This document shows positions 8,934 to 16,496 of a stretch of 58,039 nucleotides of DNA, one piece after another. The notes beneath the pieces are model-generated. The model was given only the letters and a program-made list of their open reading frames with translations. It was not told the origin of the DNA and did no database searches. Positions within the stretch are counted from its first letter, which is position 1; every line of letters starts with the position of its first letter. The stretch is from CAXSBR01 sp964236495 (GTDB lineage Bacteria > Actinomycetota > Actinomycetes > Mycobacteriales > Jatrophihabitantaceae). The stretch lies in NCBI GenBank assembly GCA_964236495.1, contig CAXSBR010000021.1, forward strand, positions 1 through 58,039, read 5' to 3'. The position numbers were made by a program, and so were the translations under genes.

Positions 8934-9110
8934 ATGGCCACGTTCGAGACGTACCAGGACAGCAGCGACCAGTACCGCTGGCGGCTGAAAGCCTCCAACG
9001 GCCAGACGATCGCCACCGGCGGCGAGGGTTACTCGAGCAAGGCCAGCTGCTTGGCCGGCATCGAATCTGTCAAGAAGAACGCGCCGGACGCCGAGGTCAC
9101 CGAGGCCTGA
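8934..9110 (+). CDS. YegP-like DUF1508 protein
   Basis: A 58-residue single-repeat DUF1508 protein. It begins MATFETYQDSSDQYRWRLKA and contains NGQTIATGGEGYSSKASC, then GIESVKKNAPDAEV. This is the beta-beta-beta-alpha unit seen once or twice in YegP-family proteins; the E. coli member has two tandem copies. The family function is unknown. An AAGG-type ribosome-binding site lies just upstream. The gene is followed by a strong hairpin and appears monocistronic. Confidence 0.82.
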   Translation: MATFETYQDSSDQYRWRLKASNGQTIATGGEGYSSKASCLAGIESVKKNAPDAEVTEA

Positions 9111-9123
9111 GCTGGGTTCTCTC

Positions 9124-9176
9124 GCGCGGGTTCGTCTTGGCCCTCCCGGGCGGCGCTTCGCCCGACGAACCCGCGC
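9124..9176 (+). terminator. Hairpin after the YegP-like gene
   Basis: A perfect 13-bp stem, GCGCGGGTTCGTC (9124-9136) with its complement at 9164-9176, encloses a second small hairpin (GGGCG with CGCCC). No T-tract follows, as is common for GC-rich actinobacterial terminators. The inner sequence resembles a second element at 9286-9323, so it may also be a dispersed repeat. Confidence 0.5.
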
Positions 9177-9285
9177 TCAGGGCGTTCTGCGATGTGTCGT
9201 AGCGGAATTGTGGGGAAGCCGTTGCTGGGCCAACTGACGTTCTGGACGCCGACTACGTCAGTTCAAGCAGCAAAGCAACGGTGCG

Positions 9286-9323
9286 GTTTCGTCTCGGCCC
9301 TGCCGCGCGGGGCTTCGCCGCAG
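9286..9323. repeat. Second copy of a short palindromic repeat
   Basis: This stretch shares the pattern TTCGTCT-GGCCCT-CCG-GCGG-GCTTCGCC with the hairpin at 9124-9176, allowing a few mismatches. The two copies lie about 155 bases apart between the YegP-like and DUF885 genes. They look like two members of a short dispersed palindromic repeat family. A genome-wide count would be needed to confirm that. Confidence 0.35.
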
Positions 9324-9349
9324 CGGTGACGCCCTCGCCGGGGCACCGT

Positions 9350-11047
9350 TCACGCCGCCAGCACAGCTGTGCGCAGGGTGTCCAAGCCCAGCGAACCGAG
9401 GTCCAGTGCTCGCCGATGGAACGCGCGCAGATCGAATGCCGCACCCTCTCGGCGCTGAACCTCCGCGCGGAGTTCCAGCCAACTGCGTTCGCCGATCTTG
9501 TACGACGGTGCCTGGCCGGGCCACCCGAGATAGCGGTCCAGTTCGAAGCGCAACGTGGCGTCGTCGATGCGCACGTGTGCCCGCAAGAACTGCCACGCCT
9601 TGGCCGCATTCCACGCGCCGCCACCCACCTCTGCGGGCCCGTCCAGACGCAGGTGCAGCCCGATGTCGACGACCACGCGAGCCGCCCGCAGCGCCTGGCC
9701 GTCCAACATGCCCAGATGAGCGCCCGGCTCTTCGAGTTGACCCAGTTCCAACATCAGCCGCTCGGCGTACAGCGCCCAGCCTTCGCCGTGGCCAGACACC
9801 CAGCTCACCGATCGGCGCCACCGGTTGAGCTGGTTGGAGCGGTAGGCCGTCTGACCGCACTGCAGATGGTGGCCGGGCACTCCCTCGTGAAAGACGGTCG
9901 ACACCTCTTTCCACGTCGAGAACGACGTCACGCCCGCCGGCACTGCCCACCACATCGCGCCGGGACGGGTGAAGTCCTCGCTGGGCGGGGTGTAGTAGAT
10001 GATGCCGGTCGTGGCCGGTGAAATCCGGCAGTCCAGGCGGCGCACGGGTTCGGGCACGTCGAAGTGGGTGCGTCCCAGCTCCTCGACCGTGCGGTCGGAC
10101 AGGTCCTGCATCCAGTCGCGAAACGCCTGCTTGCCCACGATGCGCCGGGCCGGGTCGGACTCGAGCACGTCGATCGCGCCTGCCATTCCCTGCCCGGGCG
10201 CGATGCGTTCAGCCACCGCGGCCATCTCGGCTTCGATGCGACTCAGCTCCGCCAGCCCCCAGGAGTAGGCCTCCACCTGATCGACGGCGGCGCCCAGGAA
10301 GTCCCGCGATGCCAACGCATATCGCTGCGCGCCGACGGCGTCGTCGGCGGGCGCGTCGGGCGCCAATCGATCGAGAAGGAAGGCGCCGAGCTCGGCGTAG
10401 GCGGTGCGAGCCGCGGTGGCGCCGCGCTCCACATCGCCGGCCAGCGCCGCCGACGGCAGTGATCCGCCGGGACGGGCGTCCGCGGCCAGGGTGGCGAAGA
10501 ATCCGTCCGCAGCAGCGAACTCCAGGCACTGCTGCGCAGCCTTGGTGACCTGCCTGCGCGCCGCGACCTGACCATTCGCAGCGGCGTGCGACAGCGACGC
10601 CGCATAACCGGTGAGCGCGCGGGGCACCGCAGCCAGTCGCTGCGCCACCGTCGCCCAGTCCTGCTCGGTGTCGACCGGCATCAGGTCGAACACCTCCCGC
10701 ACCGTCTGTACCGGGCTGGAGACGACGTTGAGGTCGCGGTGCATCTCGCCAGCCTCGTAGCGCTCGTTCTCCAGGCCGAGCCGTTCGCGCATCGCGGCGA
10801 GTGTCACGGCATCGGTGGCGTCCAGCTGCCCCGGCTGTGCGCCGGTCTCGACATCGTCGAGCTCGCGCAGAACCCGGCGGCGCAGCGCGTCGTCGGCGGC
10901 GCGTCCGTCCGGGCTGAGATCGGGCAGCTCTCCGTTGTGCTCGAGCGCACCGAGGGATGTGCCCAGCAAGGGGTTCGCGACGACGAGGTCTGCGACGAAC
11001 CGGTCGGCAACTTGGTCGACGGCACTGGCCCGCAGGAAGTCGGTCAC
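9350..11047 (-). CDS. DUF885-family metallopeptidase-like protein
   Basis: A 565-residue DUF885 protein, the normal length for the family. The zinc-site-like motif HEGVPGHHLQ (in VSTVFHEGVPGHHLQCG, about residue 375) matches the HExxxGHH signature. Further conserved parts are SWVSGHGEGWALYAERLM and a C-terminal Y-L-G-W-P-G-Q-A segment followed by YKIGERSWLELR. Relatives are predicted M32/M49-like zinc carboxypeptidases or dipeptidases. No signal peptide is present, so it is likely cytosolic. The GTG at 11047 (MTDFLRAS) gives the family's N terminus. It is divergent from the eis-like gene with a 77-base gap. Confidence 0.85.
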   Translation of the reverse strand: MTDFLRASAVDQVADRFVADLVVANPLLGTSLGALEHNGELPDLSPDGRAADDALRRRVLRELDDVETGAQPGQLDATDAVTLAAMRERLGLENERYEAGEMHRDLNVVSSPVQTVREVFDLMPVDTEQDWATVAQRLAAVPRALTGYAASLSHAAANGQVAARRQVTKAAQQCLEFAAADGFFATLAADARPGGSLPSAALAGDVERGATAARTAYAELGAFLLDRLAPDAPADDAVGAQRYALASRDFLGAAVDQVEAYSWGLAELSRIEAEMAAVAERIAPGQGMAGAIDVLESDPARRIVGKQAFRDWMQDLSDRTVEELGRTHFDVPEPVRRLDCRISPATTGIIYYTPPSEDFTRPGAMWWAVPAGVTSFSTWKEVSTVFHEGVPGHHLQCGQTAYRSNQLNRWRRSVSWVSGHGEGWALYAERLMLELGQLEEPGAHLGMLDGQALRAARVVVDIGLHLRLDGPAEVGGGAWNAAKAWQFLRAHVRIDDATLRFELDRYLGWPGQAPSYKIGERSWLELRAEVQRREGAAFDLRAFHRRALDLGSLGLDTLRTAVLAA

Positions 11048-11124
11048 CTCAGCAGCCTATTGGTGTGGGGGCGCTGCGCGAACTCGGTGGAGCAGGGCCC
11101 GGCTGCCCTGGCAGGGTGAGCCCT

Positions 11125-12375
11125 ATGACCGTGGAGATCCGTACCGTCGGCGTGGACGAGGTGCTCGCCAACGACATCGCCAAGACGGTCACCTTCCTCG
11201 AGGACCCTGCCGTCGTCGCTTCCCGGGTGGCGTGGCGACAGCAGGAGTGGCTGCCCGAGCGGTCCTGGGCGGCGGTCGACGATGGGCGCTTCGTAGGCAC
11301 CCTGCGCACGCTGCCGCGATCGCTGACGGTCCCCGGCGCGGACGGCGCCACCCTCGACCTGGACGTCGACGCGCTGACCGCCGTCACGGTGGCAGCGACG
11401 CACCGTCGGCAGGGACTGCTGCGGCAGATGATCACCGCCTCGCTGGCGGCTGCCCGCGAGCGGGGCGATGCAACGAGCGTTCTGCTGGCCGCGGAGTGGC
11501 CCATCTACGGCCGGTTCGGGTACTGGCCCGCGTCGTACTGGAGCGACATCCGGATCGATCGCCGCCGACGCGGCGCCACCCTGGCGCACCCGCCGGCAGG
11601 CTCACTGCGCCAGCTGACCGCTGAGGAAATGATGGCCGCCGCTCCGACAGTGTTCGACGTCGCGCGAGGGCAGCGGGCGGGACAGATAAATCGGACCGCC
11701 GGCGACTGGGAGCTGTCGTTGTCTCCCGCGTTGCGCGACAGTACCGCCGCCACTCGGGTACACATCGCGCACGGGGACCCGTGCACTTCCGGCGCGATCG
11801 ACGGGTACGTGACGTGGCAGCCGACCAGCGCCTGGGACTGGGTCAATCACGCCTCGATCCGCGTGCACGAGCTGTTCGCGACCAACCAGGCCGCGTACAC
11901 CGATCTCTGGGCCTACGTGTGCGGCATCGATGCGGTCGCGCAGATCGACGCGACCGGCCGGCCGGTGGACGAGCCGGTGCACTGGCTGTTGAACGACGGA
12001 CGGTCGTGGCAGGCGCAGAACACGCTGGACTCGCTGTGGGTACGCCTGCTCGACGTGCCGGCTGCGTTGTCGGCTCGCCGCTACGCCGTCGAGGCCAGAG
12101 TGGTGCTCGACGTGGTGGACGAGGATCTGGGTGCGTACGGGGCGGGGCGCTATCTGCTCGAGGGCGGTCCGGACGGCGCGCAGTGCCGTGCCACCACGCA
12201 GAGTCCGGACCTGCGGTTGTCCCAGCGGGCGCTGGCCGCGGTGTACCTGGGCCAGCCCTCGCTGTCACTGCACCGGTCGGCCGGCATGGTGGACGAGGTC
12301 ACCCCGCACGCGCTGAGCCGAGCCGATGCCATGTTCGCCACCGGGCTGGCTCCCTGGCTCGCGACGACCTTTTAA
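11125..12375 (+). CDS. Eis-like GNAT N-acetyltransferase
   Basis: A 416-residue protein with the architecture of Eis: an N-terminal GNAT domain, a second GNAT-like domain and a C-terminal sterol-carrier-like domain. The acetyl-CoA loop is VTVAATHRRQGLLRQMI (about residues 90-106), and YGRFGYWPA follows as in Eis proteins. The chain ends in Phe (LATTF), as in Mycobacterium Eis, where the terminal carboxylate takes part in catalysis. Eis enzymes acetylate amines such as aminoglycosides and lysine side chains; the substrate here is unknown. The ATG at 11125 is chosen over longer frames that would overlap the divergent promoter. Confidence 0.82.
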   Translation: MTVEIRTVGVDEVLANDIAKTVTFLEDPAVVASRVAWRQQEWLPERSWAAVDDGRFVGTLRTLPRSLTVPGADGATLDLDVDALTAVTVAATHRRQGLLRQMITASLAAARERGDATSVLLAAEWPIYGRFGYWPASYWSDIRIDRRRRGATLAHPPAGSLRQLTAEEMMAAAPTVFDVARGQRAGQINRTAGDWELSLSPALRDSTAATRVHIAHGDPCTSGAIDGYVTWQPTSAWDWVNHASIRVHELFATNQAAYTDLWAYVCGIDAVAQIDATGRPVDEPVHWLLNDGRSWQAQNTLDSLWVRLLDVPAALSARRYAVEARVVLDVVDEDLGAYGAGRYLLEGGPDGAQCRATTQSPDLRLSQRALAAVYLGQPSLSLHRSAGMVDEVTPHALSRADAMFATGLAPWLATTF

Positions 12376-12420
12376 GGTGCTGCGCGTTCTGATGGAGGCA
12401 ACGGTGTCGTCGAATGCCGA

Positions 12421-13596
12421 TCAGCCGGCCGCCGCGTCAGTGCTGAGATGGCTGGTCCACTTGTCCTCGATGCGACCGAAGCGCCACACCAGCATCGAGA
12501 CCAGCCAGGTGGACACGAAGATTCCGGCGACGAAGTAACCCGTGTACTGGAAGTTCCCCAGCGTCGCGATCGTCGACCACGGCGCGCCGGACAGGTGCAA
12601 CTTGTCCACCAGCAGACCCAGCAGCTCGATGCCGCCGATCACGTAGGCCACCAGAACCGACAGCGAGGTGATGGTGATGTTGTAGTAGACCTTGCGCACG
12701 GGCCGGGAGAACGCCCAGCCGTAGGCGACGTTCATGAACACGCCATCGACGGTGTCGAGCAGGCACATGCCGGCGGCGAACAGCACGGGCAGCGTCAGAA
12801 TCGCATACCAGGGCAGGGCGATTGCCGCACTCGTCGACGCCAGCACCAGCAGCGAGATTTCGGTGGCGGTATCGAAGCCGAAGCCGAACAGCACGCCCAC
12901 CGGGTACATGTGCCAGGCCTTGGTCACCGCGCGGGTGGCCCGGCCGAGGATGCGGTTGAGCAGCCCGCGGTTGCCCAGCTCCTGCTCGAGGCTTTTTTCG
13001 TCGTAGTCGCCGTGGCGCATCCGCGCGAAGATGCGCAGGATGCCCAGCAGGATGACGAGGTTGATGGTGCCCAGCACCATCAGGAAGACGCCGCTGACGC
13101 TCACCCCGACGACGCCGGTGACGTTGTGCAGCGTCGAGTTCTTGTCGCCGACCTGCCCGACCAGGGAGCGCACGCCCACGCTGAGCAACACGCACAGTCC
13201 GAACACGATCGACGAGTGGCCGAGGGAGAACCAGAACCCCACCGACAGCGGCTTGTCCCGGCGGTCCTCCAGCAATTTGCGGGTGGTGTTGTCGATCGCG
13301 GCGATGTGGTCGGCGTCGAAGGCGTGGCGCATGCCCAGGGTGTAGGCCGTCACCCCGAGCAGGACGCCGAAGGTGGTGCCGCTGCCAGCGGTGGAACCGA
13401 TGGCGAAGTGCTGCGGAGCGATGACGGTCACCAGCATGACGAATCCGACGACGTGCAGCGCGACGATGAAGGCAGCCATGCCGCCCAGGCGGCGCCAGTC
13501 CCGCCGGGTCAGCGTCGCGACAAACTGTCGAATCGGCCGCTCGGCGCTGGCAGCTGTTGAGCTGATGACTGCTGAGCTGCTGACTGCTGAGCTCAC
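12421..13596 (-). CDS. NiCoT-family nickel/cobalt permease
   Basis: An integral membrane transporter with the NiCoT signature HAFDADHIAAIDN in TM segment 2, LGHSSIVFGL, and FGFDTATEISLL. About eight hydrophobic segments are visible, with a charged cytoplasmic loop (MRHGDYDEKSLEQELGNR) in the middle. It imports Ni2+ or Co2+ with high affinity. The frame is open to a TTG at 13653, but that codon lies inside a 21-bp palindrome. I prefer the GTG at 13596 with AGGGGA six bases upstream; the GTG at 13602 is an alternative. The operator upstream suggests metal-dependent repression. No urease or hydrogenase genes are in the window. Confidence 0.85.
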   Translation of the reverse strand: MSSAVSSSAVISSTAASAERPIRQFVATLTRRDWRRLGGMAAFIVALHVVGFVMLVTVIAPQHFAIGSTAGSGTTFGVLLGVTAYTLGMRHAFDADHIAAIDNTTRKLLEDRRDKPLSVGFWFSLGHSSIVFGLCVLLSVGVRSLVGQVGDKNSTLHNVTGVVGVSVSGVFLMVLGTINLVILLGILRIFARMRHGDYDEKSLEQELGNRGLLNRILGRATRAVTKAWHMYPVGVLFGFGFDTATEISLLVLASTSAAIALPWYAILTLPVLFAAGMCLLDTVDGVFMNVAYGWAFSRPVRKVYYNITITSLSVLVAYVIGGIELLGLLVDKLHLSGAPWSTIATLGNFQYTGYFVAGIFVSTWLVSMLVWRFGRIEDKWTSHLSTDAAAG

Positions 13597-13634
13597 AGAC
13601 ACTCCCCTGACGGCTGTGCGCGGCGGCGACGGCT

Positions 13635-13655
13635 TATTGCCAATGACTGGCAATA
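13635..13655. promoter_or_regulatory. Palindromic operator upstream of the nickel/cobalt permease
   Basis: A perfect inverted repeat TATTGCCA-N5-TGGCAATA, with arms 13635-13642 and 13648-13655. It lies 39 bases before the preferred permease start. The layout (TTGCCA-N5-TGGCAA) closely resembles the box TTGCAA-N5-TTGCAA recognised by the nickel-responsive Fur-family regulator Nur of streptomycetes. Assignment to Nur is inference; no regulator gene is in the window. Confidence 0.6.
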
Positions 13656-13752
13656 CCTACAGCAGCATATCCCCGCGCCCGGCCGCACGCGCGTCTGCCG
13701 GAGCTATTGCTCACCGCCGACCACGCTCAGTGATTCGGCGGCCGCGTCGGCG

Positions 13753-15063
13753 TCACCTACTCGGCGCCGGCGGCTGCGTCGGCGTCACGTACTGGGCCGG
13801 CATCGGCGGAGCCTGCCCATCAGGCGCCTGCGCGGGCGGACCTTGTGCGGGCGGAACCTGCCTGGGCGAATCGTCGAGTCCGACGTACTGGGCGCTCAGC
13901 GCGTTGTCCAACGCCACCTGCAGCGGCGGCGCGGCCAGCAGGTTGTGCGCGGCGCGGGTGTCCTCGTCGTCGTCGGAGGTTCGCAGATTCATCGCCTCGG
14001 GTTGCTGAGCCGCCGGCGGGACCTGGGAGTCGAACCAGCCCGCGGTGTCGATCTTCTCCGGCTTGGCGTCCGTCGACTCCGACGGGCCGGCGTTCTGTCC
14101 GGCCTGCAACCACGTCGGCGCGGAGTCGGTGTCCGCGCCGGTCATCTTGGTCAGTCCCTCCAGCGCCTTGCTGAACTCACTCGGCACGATCCACATCTTG
14201 TTCGCGTCGCCCTGGGCGATCTGCGGCAACGTCTGCAGGTACTGGTAGGCCAACAGCGCGGGGTCGGGCTTGGAATCATGGATGGCCTGAAACGTCGTCT
14301 CGATGGCCTTCGCCTGACCCTGCGCGGTGAGATAGCGCGCGGCGCGTTCACCCTCGGCGCGCAGGATGCGCGACTGCCGCTCGGCCTCCGCGGCCAGGAT
14401 CGCCGCCTGCTTCTGGCCCTCGGCGTTGAGGATCTGCGCCGCCTTCTGGCCCTCGGCGGTCTTGATCGACGACTCGCGCTGGCCTTCCGAGGTTAGGATC
14501 AGAGAGCGCTTGTTGCGGTCGGCGCGCATCTGCTGCTCCATCGCGTCCTTGATCGAGGGCGGCGGGTCGATCGCCTTGATCTCCACCCGCGCCACCCGGA
14601 TCCCCCACGGCCCGGTCGCCTCGTCCAGTACACCGCGCAGCTGCGTGTTGATCTGGTCGCGGCTGGTCAGCGCCTGCTCCAACGTCAGAGAGCCCACCAC
14701 GTTGCGCAGGGTGGTGATCGTCAGCTGTTCCACCGCCTGGATGTAGTTGGCGATCTCGTACGTCGCCGCCCGCGGATCGGTCACCTGGAAGTAGATCACC
14801 GAGTCGATGGCCACGGTCAGGTTGTCCGAGGTGATCACCGGCTGCGGCGGGAACGACACCACCTGCTCGCGCAGATCCATCAACGGACGGAGCCGGTCGA
14901 CGAAGGGCACCAGCACGGTGAGTCCGGGACCCTGCGTGCGCACGTAACGGCCCAGTCGTTCGACGACGCCGGCGCGCGCCTGGGGAACGATTCTCACGCT
15001 GCGGGCCAGCACCGCCGCGACCAGCACCAGGACGACTATCAACGCGATGAGTGCTGGGCTCAC
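13753..15063 (-). CDS. SPFH/Band 7 stomatin-like membrane protein
   Basis: A 436-residue stomatin/flotillin-family protein. It has a single N-terminal membrane segment (LIALIVVLVLVAAVLA), a Band 7 domain (about residues 25-200: VERLGRY, PGLTVLVPFVDR, VDSVIYFQVTDP-like strands), an EGQ/AEGQK-rich coiled coil (about 200-270) and a disordered Pro/Gln/Ala-rich tail. Such proteins form membrane scaffolds and usually pair with an NfeD partner, which lies immediately upstream (15098-15526). GTG start. This pair matches Rv1488-Rv1487 of M. tuberculosis in content and order. Confidence 0.9.
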   Translation of the reverse strand: MSPALIALIVVLVLVAAVLARSVRIVPQARAGVVERLGRYVRTQGPGLTVLVPFVDRLRPLMDLREQVVSFPPQPVITSDNLTVAIDSVIYFQVTDPRAATYEIANYIQAVEQLTITTLRNVVGSLTLEQALTSRDQINTQLRGVLDEATGPWGIRVARVEIKAIDPPPSIKDAMEQQMRADRNKRSLILTSEGQRESSIKTAEGQKAAQILNAEGQKQAAILAAEAERQSRILRAEGERAARYLTAQGQAKAIETTFQAIHDSKPDPALLAYQYLQTLPQIAQGDANKMWIVPSEFSKALEGLTKMTGADTDSAPTWLQAGQNAGPSESTDAKPEKIDTAGWFDSQVPPAAQQPEAMNLRTSDDDEDTRAAHNLLAAPPLQVALDNALSAQYVGLDDSPRQVPPAQGPPAQAPDGQAPPMPAQYVTPTQPPAPSR

Positions 15064-15097
15064 GGTCGTGCCTTTCGTCGATGCCGCAGTGGGCAGT

Positions 15098-15526
15098 TCA
15101 CAACGTCTCGTAGACGACGGCGGTGGCGCCGTCGATCTGCATCACCGACACCAGCTCGCCGGCCGCAATGACCTGGCGCTGGTCGTACGCCCGGGCCGAC
15201 CAGCGGCCGCCGTTGAGGCGCACGTAGCCGCCGTGGGCGTCCACCTGTTCCAGTACAACGGCCTGCTTGCCCACCAGGGCGGCAGCTCCGGTGGCGTGGT
15301 CGGGCCCGGCGGTCAAATGGCGTTTGGCGACCGGGCGCGCCGTCACCAGAAGCCCGGCGCTCGCGGCAACGGCCACCGCCACCTGGACAACCGGTGGAGC
15401 GAACGGCGCCACGACCGCGGCCGCGGCTGCGCCGCCGGCCAGCATGATCAGGACCAGGTCGAGTGAGGCCATCTCTGCTCCGGCCAGTACGGCCGCGATG
15501 ATCAGCCAGATCAACCAGGCGGGCAC
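15098..15526 (-). CDS. NfeD-family membrane protein
   Basis: A 142-residue short NfeD protein with N-terminal hydrophobic helices (PAWLIWLIIAAVLAGAEM, LVLIMLAGGAAAAAVV, VAVAVAASAGLLVTA). A C-terminal OB-fold (about residues 80-140) shows GKQAVVLEQV, GGYVRLNGGRWSARA and ELVSVMQIDGATAVV. NfeD proteins assist SPFH proteins in membrane microdomains. The GTG at 15526 (PAWLIWL) is chosen because the first helix starts there; upstream codons are not hydrophobic. The SPFH gene follows 34 bases downstream on the same strand, so they form an operon. Confidence 0.88.
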   Translation of the reverse strand: MPAWLIWLIIAAVLAGAEMASLDLVLIMLAGGAAAAAVVAPFAPPVVQVAVAVAASAGLLVTARPVAKRHLTAGPDHATGAAALVGKQAVVLEQVDAHGGYVRLNGGRWSARAYDQRQVIAAGELVSVMQIDGATAVVYETL

Positions 15527-15568
15527 GTCGCCATAGTGGCACGTTCGGTGCCGCATTCGACCAAGTGC

Positions 15569-16390
15569 TCAGGAAATCGATACCGTCACGAAATCTAGGA
15601 GTTGCTCCACTGCCCGTAGTAGCGGCACCTCCACGTCGGCGAAAGTGGACACCGATCCCAGCACCCGCCGCCACACCTCGCGCGGATCGTCGAAACCCAG
15701 CGCGGTCGCGATGCCTTCCTTCCACGGTTGCCCGCGTGGCACCACCGGCCACACCTTCAGCCCGAGCGCGGCAGGTTTGACGGCCTGCCAGATGTCGACA
15801 TAGGGATGGCCGGTGATCAGCACGTTCGGCGATCGGATGCCGGCTGCGATCCGGCTCTCCTTGCTTCCGGGCACCAGATGGTCGGCCAGCACGCCGAGGC
15901 GTCGGTGCGGCGCCGGGCCGAAGTCGCGCACCAGCTCGGGCAGGTTGTCCAGACCGCGGATGGGCTCGACGACGATGCCCTCGACGCGCAGGTCCGCGCC
16001 CCAGATCCGCTCCACCAGGGCGGCGTCATGATCGCCTTCCACCCAGATCCGGCTGGCCTGCGCCGTGCGCGCGGGCGCCGCCGGGACGGCGAACGAACCC
16101 GACGCGGTGCGCGCCCGCTTCGGTGCAGCGGCTGGTGTGGGCGCCGGTGGAACCAGCGTGCTCGGCACGCCGTCGATCAGAAACGCTGCTGCTTGCCAGG
16201 GCAGCACCCGAGTGCGGCCGCGGCGGTCCTCGACCGTCACACCCGCCTTGGCCGTGGCGACGATCGCGCCGCAGAACCCGGTGGCCGCGTCCTCCACCAC
16301 CAGCCCAGGCTCGGCCACGACCTCAGGAATGCGGCGGCGCGGCGCCGCGGCACGCCCGCCGGCGAGGACGTCGCGGTCATAGCGGGGCAC
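15569..16390 (-). CDS. DUF3097 family protein
   Basis: A 273-residue actinobacterial DUF3097 protein. It starts at GTG 16390 (PRYDRDVLAG, the usual family start). Conserved stretches are RIWVEGDHDAALVERIWGAD, which resembles a TOPRIM-like EGxxDA motif, then VLADHLVPGSKESRIA, VLITGHPYVDIWQAVKP and GQPWKEGIATALG. The biochemical role is unknown; the motif suggests a TOPRIM-type fold. M. tuberculosis has Rv1486c at the same place beside ferrochelatase and NfeD, but on the opposite strand to them. Here it is co-directional with NfeD and SPFH. Confidence 0.82.
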   Translation of the reverse strand: MPRYDRDVLAGGRAAAPRRRIPEVVAEPGLVVEDAATGFCGAIVATAKAGVTVEDRRGRTRVLPWQAAAFLIDGVPSTLVPPAPTPAAAPKRARTASGSFAVPAAPARTAQASRIWVEGDHDAALVERIWGADLRVEGIVVEPIRGLDNLPELVRDFGPAPHRRLGVLADHLVPGSKESRIAAGIRSPNVLITGHPYVDIWQAVKPAALGLKVWPVVPRGQPWKEGIATALGFDDPREVWRRVLGSVSTFADVEVPLLRAVEQLLDFVTVSIS

Positions 16391-16496
16391 AACTGGCGAC
16401 GCTAGCGGCGGTGCGGCCGCCGCAGGCGGACCCGCGCCGGAAAGCGCTGCGTCTGTCCCGTGCCGGCTCCTGAGCGGCCGACCCGCTCGTGGCCGT

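Noticed and set aside
12448..13560. 370-residue plus-strand frame across the nickel permease gene
   Set aside because: Shadow of the permease in the opposite frame; low-complexity Gln/His/Asp-rich content without family match.
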